Source: Bacteroidetes bacterium 4572_114
GTDB taxonomy: Bacteria > Bacteroidota > Bacteroidia > Bacteroidales > 4484-276
NCBI GenBank assembly: GCA_002254335.1
Contig: NIVA01000140.1
Coordinates: 1 to 5,500 of the forward strand
Direction: 5' to 3'
Length of the DNA stretch: 5,500 bases
Shown: in pieces, positions 1 through 5,500 of the stretch
Position numbering within the stretch: the stretch's first letter is position 1
Layout: every line of letters starts with the position of its first letter
Made by a program: the position numbers and the translations under genes
The notes under the pieces: generated by a model
The model's input: only the letters and a program-made list of their open reading frames with translations
What the model was told of the DNA's origin: nothing
The model's database searches: none

Positions 1-728
1 GCGGCTGAAATCTTCTGCAACCTTTCCGCATACTCAAAGTCTCCAGCACAAAAGGCTTTTATCAGATTATTGTACAACGGCGCGATAATATTATAGGTGC
101 TCCCTACGGCACCTTTTGCCCCGACCCTTAAACCATCGATTAAATACTCATCACGTCCAAAAAGAATATCATATTTACCGTTCTTGAACTCCCTGCAGCT
201 TTGATAATCGCCGATATCATCATGTGTATACTTGATACCGGCCAGATTTGGAATCATATCATCAGCATACTGCAGATACTCAATCATTGGAAAAGACAAA
301 CCATTTATGGAAGGCATATGGTAATAATAGTAGGGAAATTGAGGGACGGTGCCAGCTGTAGCAGCAGAATACTGGACTAAATCCTGAACACTTTCCGGAG
401 AATTTAGTAATGGACCAATTTCTCCAATTGCATCGGCTCCAATATCGGCTGCATGGACAGCCAAAGCTCGGCTTGTTTCTGAATCAGTATATCCAACATG
501 AATTATAACACACAATTCTCGCGGCGCCGAACCCACCCATTTTTCGGCCAGAGCCCGTCTTTCATTAAATGTAAGTTTATCTCCCTCTCCAGTCGTACCA
601 TTAACAAAAACACCTGCGACTCCATTTTTGGACAACATATCAGCATAAGCAGGAATGATCTCCAGGTTTACCGATCCATCTGGATGAAAACCAGTCAATG
701 ATGCTGCAACCAATCCTTCAATTTTCAT
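1..728 (-). CDS. N-acetylneuraminate lyase-type aldolase (DapA/NAL superfamily), 3' end outside window
   Basis: Partial gene: 242 codons are open from ATG at 728 to the left edge without a stop; family members are about 300 residues, so roughly 60 C-terminal residues are missing. The family is class I Schiff-base aldolases forming TIM barrels; N-acetylneuraminate lyase splits sialic acid into N-acetylmannosamine and pyruvate in the cytoplasm. Visible motifs: GTTGEG at residues 44-49 (pyruvate carboxylate site), YYYYHMP at 133-139 with the catalytic Tyr at 136, GIKYT at 164-168 with the Schiff-base Lys166, GRDE at 191-194 and GSTYN at 209-213. Asp193, Glu194 and Ser210 line up with E. coli NanA Asp191, Glu192 and Ser208, which contact sialic acid. 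The Arg that follows the Tyr in dihydrodipicolinate synthases is absent. Together these favour a sialate-type lyase, although a related 2-keto-3-deoxy sugar acid remains possible. The gene follows the RraA-like gene by 40 bases; the start has no clear Shine-Dalgarno but matches the family N-terminus (EGLVAA). Confidence 0.9.
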   Translation of the reverse strand, partial: MKIEGLVAASLTGFHPDGSVNLEIIPAYADMLSKNGVAGVFVNGTTGEGDKLTFNERRALAEKWVGSAPRELCVIIHVGYTDSETSRALAVHAADIGADAIGEIGPLLNSPESVQDLVQYSAATAGTVPQFPYYYYHMPSINGLSFPMIEYLQYADDMIPNLAGIKYTHDDIGDYQSCREFKNGKYDILFGRDEYLIDGLRVGAKGAVGSTYNIIAPLYNNLIKAFCAGDFEYAERLQKISA

Positions 729-768
729 TTAACATTAATCCGATTATTAACTATTGTAATCTTAAATC

Positions 769-1515
769 TTACCATTCTCCCTTTCGGTGAAATTTTTCTT
801 TGGCGTTTTGGCCAAATTTCTCAGCTGCCCGATCAATTGACTTGAGGATTTCATCCATGGTCTTGCCTTGTGTATTGCGGGCAGCCTCAATCAGGGTTCG
901 ACACTCATTCGAATCCATGAAGCGCACCGCCTCCAGCAGTCGTTGTTCGTCAGCTTCGGGAATCGCCAGAAAGCCATGCTTGTCGGCATGGATCAGTTGT
1001 CCCGGTCGAATCCGGCAACCAAAAATCTCGACTTCACAATTCCAGTGCACCGGAACAACATGGGCGTGACCCACACATAATTGCCGGGCAATGGCTTTAA
1101 AACCGGCATTGTTCATTTCATCAACATCTCGAATTGCACCGTCGGTAATCGTCCCGACACACCCCAAAGAGCGATGAATATTACTATTGACTTCTCCCCA
1201 AAATGAGCCGACAATCTTTGGCTTGTCCATATCCTGGACCAGCACTATTTTGGGACCTTGTGTGCCGGCAATATATTTCCGGTAATTGCTCCATGCCTGA
1301 TCATTCTTTTGGACATGTTTCGGATTGCTCGGCTCTATTACAACCGTCACAGCATAGCCTACCATCGGTCCCATATGAGTCATAAAATCCTGACATGGTT
1401 CAAGATTAAAGCACTCTTTTGCAATGTCACGGTTTGTGATTTGCTCCCATCCGTTATAGATAGAGGGTGTGTTCCAGCGCTTTAATTCAAGCAGATCTTT
1501 GTGCTTCAACCTCAT
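769..1515 (-). CDS. RraA family protein, probable metal-dependent pyruvate aldolase/decarboxylase
   Basis: Complete 248-residue cytoplasmic protein with no signal peptide. RraA-fold proteins include the RNase E inhibitor RraA, but many members are divalent-metal 4-hydroxy-4-methyl-2-oxoglutarate aldolases and oxaloacetate decarboxylases. Seen here: an early MVGYAVTV segment (51-58), Gly107-Glu108, then TDGAIRD (124-130) followed by Glu133. This fits the R-D-x2-E signature of the aldolase-type members, in which the Arg binds the keto acid and the Asp helps hold the metal. GQLIHADKHG (172-181) and AIPE (184-187) form the usual second conserved block. The protein is longer than minimal RraA (about 160 residues) and ends in a charged helical tail (about 188-248). 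It lies 34 bases after the propeller gene and 40 bases before the lyase gene, so it is probably co-transcribed with both. The ATG at 1515 is the only sensible start: an in-frame TGA immediately precedes it. The actual substrate is unknown. Confidence 0.88.
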   Translation of the reverse strand: MRLKHKDLLELKRWNTPSIYNGWEQITNRDIAKECFNLEPCQDFMTHMGPMVGYAVTVVIEPSNPKHVQKNDQAWSNYRKYIAGTQGPKIVLVQDMDKPKIVGSFWGEVNSNIHRSLGCVGTITDGAIRDVDEMNNAGFKAIARQLCVGHAHVVPVHWNCEVEIFGCRIRPGQLIHADKHGFLAIPEADEQRLLEAVRFMDSNECRTLIEAARNTQGKTMDEILKSIDRAAEKFGQNAKEKFHRKGEW

Positions 1516-1549
1516 TCAAGTACCCATAAAATTATCTCTAATCTCATTA

Positions 1550-3073
1550 TTATTTAAAGCTAAATGAGTATAGTTTTGAATCTCTCAGTTCGAACTTTAA
1601 CCGGATATTCTTGCCTTTTAGCTTTTTCAGCGTGAACCCATTTTTCCAATTGATGCCTGCGCCCGTTACGGTTTTTGTAATTAATCGGCCCTCGGCTAAT
1701 TTTTTATTCCGGGGACTAAGAGCGATCACCTTGACATAACCCGACGGTACAACATCAGCACTAATGCAAAGCCTATCGGTAATAACCTTTATAGGCTTAG
1801 TAATAATTGTTCCGGTTTTGTTGCTCCCGCCGGCGATTTGTTCATAACCGGCAAACCCATCGGGCCGTAACCAGGCCAGGGCCAGATAACCATTCCGCCA
1901 GCCCATGAACCGGCCATCATTGGCACCGTAATAGATTCTTATTTTGTCTTTACCAATAAGAGGTTTAGCCGCAAAAACGCATCCCCAGTCATAATCACCC
2001 ATTTCCGGTCCGTTGGGAATCAAGGCTGTTCCCGGTTGTATTCGATGCCACTCTTTGCTGTCAGGACTCCAGGCCAGTTCACACCACTGCCGGCTGGCTT
2101 CAATATCAAACAGTCCGACCATCCCTATGTAAACACCGGCGTATTTGACAACCGGCATATCGTGAATCTGCCTGCGTAAATCGAGACCCTGGATGATAAT
2201 CTCCGGTTCTGACCAGTGTAAGAAATCCTCCGATTCGACCCTGGACACATGCCGGTGTCCCATGCTTCCGTACAATCCCGTGGTCTTTTCTCCACCCCAG
2301 TGACGGGTAATACAAACATATTTCCCGAGATCAGCATCCCACCACATATTGTTATTTGTATCACCGTTGTCGATAGGACCAACATCAATTGCTTCACCCC
2401 AGTGAACACCGTCCGGTGAGAACCACACAGCACTGTTTTCACTCTCCGGGTGAAAAGCCTTGTAGCGCTTTTGCGGATCGGTCTCATGCAGATCCTTCAT
2501 AACCGTTACACCATGGTCAAATACAATAACAATATTGTTCTTTTTGCTACCGTTAAACTCGATTACCCCCAGTTCGGGCTTGTCCCAATGGATGCCGTCT
2601 TTGGACGTGGCATAGCATACACCATAGTCGCGATAGCCTTCTTCCCATTTTGTCCATGCCCGCTTGTCCGGTGGTATGCCTTCGCCAATAGCATCACCCT
2701 CCGGTCCAACCTTAATAAAGATGCTGTACCAGCACTTATAAATTTGCTCTTCGTCGTCGTAGATAATGCTGCAATAAGGATTATCGAAGCGGGGTTCCCA
2801 CTCTTTATCCTCGCTAAAGAGCGGATTGTTTTGGTCCTTATGCACAACACCCACAGTCAGATGCACATTTTCGGTCTCCTCAATGATTCGGGAATCCAGA
2901 AGAAGGTATCGTGTACGATCATTGTTGTAATCCTCCGCCAGTAAAACCGATGGCAACATGATAACCGAGCAACATATAAACACAAACACAATAATTCCAA
3001 CCATACCGATTGATACCATCTTATATTTTCTCATAGTATTGTCAATTATCACAACAAACCTCTTATTTAACAT
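1550..3073 (-). CDS. Exported GH32/GH43-like beta-propeller protein with C-terminal beta domain
   Basis: Complete protein of up to 507 residues. A hydrophobic segment at about residues 20-46, after a basic MRKYK stretch and ending in VLLA before EDY, looks like a signal peptide, so the mature protein is probably exported. The body carries recurring S-x-D-G-x-H-W type motifs at 157-163, 219-225, 281-287 (SEDFLHW) and a looser one near 336-342. Other propeller-like strands include NNMWWDADLGKYV (242-254) and RIYYGANDG (379-387). This pattern resembles five-bladed propeller glycosidases and their uncharacterised relatives. I cannot assign catalytic acids or a substrate, so hydrolase activity is inferred only. 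Residues about 421-507 form a separate C-terminal domain shared with the gene at 4500-5500. The start is unresolved: the ATG at 3073 gives the longest frame, but the ATG at 3034 (residue 14) gives a more typical signal peptide; neither has a clear Shine-Dalgarno. The beta-helix gene lies 41 bases upstream. Confidence 0.85.
   Translation of the reverse strand: MLNKRFVVIIDNTMRKYKMVSIGMVGIIVFVFICCSVIMLPSVLLAEDYNNDRTRYLLLDSRIIEETENVHLTVGVVHKDQNNPLFSEDKEWEPRFDNPYCSIIYDDEEQIYKCWYSIFIKVGPEGDAIGEGIPPDKRAWTKWEEGYRDYGVCYATSKDGIHWDKPELGVIEFNGSKKNNIVIVFDHGVTVMKDLHETDPQKRYKAFHPESENSAVWFSPDGVHWGEAIDVGPIDNGDTNNNMWWDADLGKYVCITRHWGGEKTTGLYGSMGHRHVSRVESEDFLHWSEPEIIIQGLDLRRQIHDMPVVKYAGVYIGMVGLFDIEASRQWCELAWSPDSKEWHRIQPGTALIPNGPEMGDYDWGCVFAAKPLIGKDKIRIYYGANDGRFMGWRNGYLALAWLRPDGFAGYEQIAGGSNKTGTIITKPIKVITDRLCISADVVPSGYVKVIALSPRNKKLAEGRLITKTVTGAGINWKNGFTLKKLKGKNIRLKFELRDSKLYSFSFK
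1553..1813 (-). other. C-terminal beta domain shared by the two propeller proteins, copy 1
   Basis: This segment encodes residues 421-507 of the propeller protein. It opens with a G-x-I-x-TKP motif, runs through predicted beta strands and closes with LKGKNIRLKFELRDSKLYSF. The copy at 4503-4778 has the same opening and a matching closing block (LQGQTIRLRFTLQNAKIYAF). The architecture suggests a jelly-roll accessory or carbohydrate-binding-like domain; its function is not known. Confidence 0.75.
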
Positions 3074-3114
3074 TGATAGAATTTGGCTATATGTTTATTC
3101 TCAAATCAAACCGA

Positions 3115-4467
3115 TTATTCTATGTATTCAAAAGCGCCTAAATCCGGAATTCCATCTTTATCTAATGGATTATGATTCAAATCCACCTCGTAGCCCAAAC
3201 CGATTCCTTGGTCAATGGCTGGACTGTCTTTTGCCAAACGATAATCCCCTTCACTGATATCAACGAAATGTGGGTCCGCAATCATTTCACCCGTTCCCAG
3301 CGGCTTGCCGCAAGGATCATCCGTGCTTCCGTCAGTACAGAAATACAGATTGTTTTCATGGATTACGCTATCATAATTCCCCACATCATAGGGTGCTGTT
3401 TTCAATACCTGAATGCCATTGGCTACAACAAAGATATTGTTTCTGACAATAAAATTTTCTTTCCTTATCGTAAATACCGTATTTACCGCTCCATTCAATG
3501 AGGGTTTTGTACGAATAACCGTATTGTTCTCTATCTTTGAATTTTTTCCACCCCAATAGAAAATAAATTGCTGGTAGTCATCACTTAAATTGTAATAAAC
3601 ATCAATATTATCTCCATCAACATTGGTTTCAATTTCCAGGAAGCCCATATTATCAAAGGATTGGTTGTGATGGATTTTAATGTCGTGAACCTGTGTACCA
3701 AAGTAGCGATCATCCAGTTCAATAAAACCGCCATCCGCTCCGAAGGTCCCACCCACATTCACATAGTTTATACAGCGGTTAAAGGAGATTTCATTGTAAG
3801 CATTTGCAATGACAATGCCTATAGGACCCCAGCCAGGTTCGTTGAGAAAGCGATTGCAATCTTTAAATGTATTATTTGTAACAAGACTGTGCTGTCCGAC
3901 GATATTCACCCCAATGGGACAATCGATAAATTCACAATTCCTGATGGTTATATCATCGGCTCCCTTTTGAGTAAAGATCGCGCCAACTTCCAGAACCGCT
4001 TTGCCGGTTCGCAAATTCGCATCCGCACATTTTTCAAACGACAAACCGTCAATAACAATATGACTACCGCTGATTTGAAATACATTACCGTTCCGATCAT
4101 TCTGATCGGGATTGCTGAATGACGGTAACGCTCCGACACCATAGCTGCCGATGATAATTGGTTTTTCTGCGGTACCCGAGGATGAAAAGAATATGCTTCC
4201 CTGAAAGGCTGAATTTTTTGCAAATAATATTTGATCGCCGGGTTGAAAAGTGAATTCTTCCAATTTTTTAAGGCTCTTCCAGGAAGAGCCCATCGATCGC
4301 CCGGAGTTGGCATCGTTGCCGGCCTGACTATCAATGTAATAGCAGTTTGCTTTGTTACTGCAGCCGGTTCCGAGACACAACACAAATAAGAGTGAAACGA
4401 TCATCGAAAAACATACCGAATTTTTCACGATTTGCTTGCACTGAGTGGATTTAATAGATAATGTCAT
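3115..4467 (-). CDS. Right-handed parallel beta-helix protein, probable lipoprotein
   Basis: 450 residues from the ATG at 4467. This start is preferred over the ATG at 4503 because AGGAGG lies five bases upstream of it and the signal peptide then begins MTLSIK. The signal ends in LGTGC, a plausible though imperfect lipobox with Cys36 as the lipidated residue. The mature protein starts with YYIDSQAGNDANSG, the usual entry to extracellular beta-helix proteins, followed by a cap region and repeated coils of the type DITIRNCEF, SLVTNNTF, DIKIHHNQS, SKIENNTV and FIVRNNIF (mature-helix region about 135-385). The C-terminus (about residues 397-448) has the DPHFVD...GDYRL..DSPAIDQG...DLGAFEY pattern that commonly closes such proteins. 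The fold is used by polysaccharide lyases, epimerases and some hydrolases, but no diagnostic lyase motif was recognised, so activity is open. It starts 32 bases after the preceding propeller gene and precedes another propeller gene, suggesting a shared glycan target at the cell surface. Confidence 0.87.
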   Translation of the reverse strand: MTLSIKSTQCKQIVKNSVCFSMIVSLLFVLCLGTGCSNKANCYYIDSQAGNDANSGRSMGSSWKSLKKLEEFTFQPGDQILFAKNSAFQGSIFFSSSGTAEKPIIIGSYGVGALPSFSNPDQNDRNGNVFQISGSHIVIDGLSFEKCADANLRTGKAVLEVGAIFTQKGADDITIRNCEFIDCPIGVNIVGQHSLVTNNTFKDCNRFLNEPGWGPIGIVIANAYNEISFNRCINYVNVGGTFGADGGFIELDDRYFGTQVHDIKIHHNQSFDNMGFLEIETNVDGDNIDVYYNLSDDYQQFIFYWGGKNSKIENNTVIRTKPSLNGAVNTVFTIRKENFIVRNNIFVVANGIQVLKTAPYDVGNYDSVIHENNLYFCTDGSTDDPCGKPLGTGEMIADPHFVDISEGDYRLAKDSPAIDQGIGLGYEVDLNHNPLDKDGIPDLGAFEYIE

Positions 4468-4472
4468 TCTTC

Positions 4473-4478
4473 CCTCCT
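4473..4478 (-). promoter_or_regulatory. Ribosome binding site AGGAGG of the beta-helix gene
   Basis: The minus strand reads AGGAGGGAAGAATG, a consensus Shine-Dalgarno with five bases before the ATG at 4467. It decides the start of the beta-helix gene against the in-frame ATG at 4503, which overlaps the preceding stop codon (ATGA). It is the only strong Shine-Dalgarno in front of a gene start in this window. Confidence 0.8.
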
Positions 4479-4499
4479 GTGGATATTGTTTCCTATCAT

Positions 4500-5500
4500 T
4501 CATTTTACTGCAAACGCATAGATCTTCGCATTCTGAAGTGTAAATCGGAGCCTAATCGTTTGTCCCTGCAAACGCGACAGATCATTGCCTTTTTTCCATT
4601 CCGGGTTCAATTGCAACTCGTTTACCGATTTGTATTTCCGGGCAGCCTTTCCCATAAAACCCCGAATCGGTCTGCCTTTCGCATCTAATACTTCGACCTG
4701 TACCCAACCTGAGCCGGCATCCACATTTACCTCTAAATTATCACCTTCAAGTATAAATGGTTTCGTAGTAATCACTCCTACTTTATCTCCGGCCTTTTGG
4801 CAAATGAAACGGTCCAGTGGAAGCTTGGCCAAACCAATTTTTCCAGTTTCCTTTTGGGCTTCTTTTGGTGCATGATGCTGAGCATACTGACCGGTATAGA
4901 AAATCAGATGCTCATCCCCAAGAGTAATGATCTGAGATGAAGGTTGAAGCATCGCTTTATCAAAACTGCCGTCGGGTCCACGTTCAATAAACGGCTGGTG
5001 AGTGTATATCCAGCTTTTGTCAAAATCATAGCCGTTCCGGCTGGTCCCGATATAATAATCAATCACATCTGCATCCGGACGTTTGTCAGGATCGGGTACT
5101 GCAACGCGCCCCTCACTGCCGGTCAAATTTCCCGCCGTCAATACATGCATCAGGCCAAAGTATATATTTTCATAGACCCAGATATTCATTGACTCCATCT
5201 GATATACCGGAACACCATTTTTTGTAACTCTTCCTTCAGGATCATCCACATTGATATTTGCCAGTGTCTTCCAGGCTGTGGGATATTCCTTCAGATCGTT
5301 GTTTTTATCATGAACCATAATCCGGGAGGATCGTGATTCTCCCAATCCGCCCATATCCCCGAGATCCGTGCGTGTGATTAACATATAGCGTTTGCCAATC
5401 GGATCCCACAGGATCTGGTTGAAGGTATCAGCAGCCCGGCCGGTCACGGAATTTCCATTGTTATAGCCGATCCAGTGAATACCGTCGGTCGAATGGGCGA
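4500..5500 (-). CDS. GH32/GH43-like beta-propeller protein, 5' end outside window
   Basis: Partial gene ending at TGA (4502-4500). The frame stays open to the right edge: upstream of the GTG at 5447 it reads A-H-S-T-D-G-I-H-W, the same propeller motif as in the downstream paralogue, so that GTG is internal and the true start lies outside the window. About 333 residues are visible. Counting from the Val encoded at 5447, propeller-like features are QILWDPIGKRYMLITR (11-26), MNIWVYENIYFGLM (87-100), DYYIGTSRNGYDF (130-142) and EHLIFYTGQY (179-188). Residues about 224-315 form a C-terminal beta domain homologous to that of the gene at 1550-3073. The neighbouring paralogue suggests the protein is exported and acts on a glycan, but neither the signal peptide nor the catalytic residues can be seen here. 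An uncharacterised member of the GH32/GH43-like propeller group is the best call; a non-catalytic binding protein is the alternative. Confidence 0.82.
   Translation of the reverse strand, partial: AHSTDGIHWIGYNNGNSVTGRAADTFNQILWDPIGKRYMLITRTDLGDMGGLGESRSSRIMVHDKNNDLKEYPTAWKTLANINVDDPEGRVTKNGVPVYQMESMNIWVYENIYFGLMHVLTAGNLTGSEGRVAVPDPDKRPDADVIDYYIGTSRNGYDFDKSWIYTHQPFIERGPDGSFDKAMLQPSSQIITLGDEHLIFYTGQYAQHHAPKEAQKETGKIGLAKLPLDRFICQKAGDKVGVITTKPFILEGDNLEVNVDAGSGWVQVEVLDAKGRPIRGFMGKAARKYKSVNELQLNPEWKKGNDLSRLQGQTIRLRFTLQNAKIYAFAVK
4503..4778 (-). other. C-terminal beta domain shared by the two propeller proteins, copy 2
   Basis: This segment encodes the last 92 residues of the partial propeller protein, from GVITTKP to the terminal IYAFAVK. 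It aligns by eye with residues 421-507 of the protein at 1550-3073: TKP near the start, GWVQVEVLDAKGRPI against GYVKVIALSPRNKKL in the middle, and the IRLRF / IRLKF strand at the end. An insertion of a few residues lies before the last strand. The function is unknown. Confidence 0.75.

Noticed and set aside
498..701. 67-codon open frame on the plus strand
   Set aside because: It is a shadow of the sialate-lyase-type gene, which is open on the minus strand over the whole interval with all family motifs.
729..768. Possible terminator or regulatory element between the RraA-like and lyase genes
   Set aside because: The gap is AT-rich with no GC-rich hairpin followed by a T run; it looks like a plain intergenic spacer.
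2450..2944. 164-codon open frame on the plus strand
   Set aside because: It lies wholly inside the propeller gene on the opposite strand, has no recognisable motif, and the minus-strand frame has clear family features.
3074..3114. Possible internal promoter in the AT-rich gap before the complete propeller gene
   Set aside because: TTGATT and TATAGC are present on the minus strand but only about 12 bases apart; AT-rich sequence gives such matches by chance.
3661..4122. 153-codon open frame on the plus strand
   Set aside because: It is antisense to the beta-helix gene, whose repeats and signal peptide are convincing; the plus frame shows no domain.
5445..5447. GTG as the start of the right-edge propeller gene
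   Set aside because: The frame continues upstream to the window edge and encodes a STDGIHW propeller motif, so this codon is internal.

Overview
The window holds five protein-coding genes, all on the minus strand and closely packed, with gaps of about 30 to 80 bases. It reads as one operon transcribed from right to left. Two genes run off the window edges: the first gene (right edge) lacks its 5' end and the last gene (left edge) lacks its 3' end. No RNA genes, mobile elements, CRISPR arrays or convincing terminators were seen, and no gene-free stretch exceeds about 100 bases.

In transcription order the layout is: (1) 5500-4500, the C-terminal part of a presumably secreted beta-propeller protein resembling glycosyl hydrolases of the GH32/GH43 type; (2) 4467-3115, an exported, probably lipid-anchored, right-handed parallel beta-helix protein; (3) 3073-1550, a second propeller protein with an N-terminal signal segment and a C-terminal domain homologous to that of gene 1; (4) 1515-769, an RraA-family protein, probably a metal-dependent pyruvate aldolase or decarboxylase rather than an RNase E regulator; (5) 728-1, an N-acetylneuraminate lyase-type class I aldolase, with the catalytic Tyr and Lys and the sialic-acid contact residues visible.

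The gene set suggests a carbohydrate-catabolism locus. Three exported proteins would bind or trim a glycan outside the cytoplasm, and two cytoplasmic enzymes from unrelated pyruvate-lyase families would split the resulting 2-keto acid sugars. The lyase points to sialic acid or a related keto acid, but the glycan substrate is not established. No transporter, sulfatase, kinase or regulator lies inside the window.

The organism is a bacterium of moderate GC content (mid-40s percent by eye). Exported propeller and beta-helix proteins of this style, next to RraA and DapA-family enzymes, are typical of glycan-degrading Planctomycetota, Lentisphaerota, Kiritimatiellota or Verrucomicrobiota. The strong AGGAGG ribosome binding site of gene 2 argues mildly against Bacteroidota. 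This placement is inference and is low confidence.
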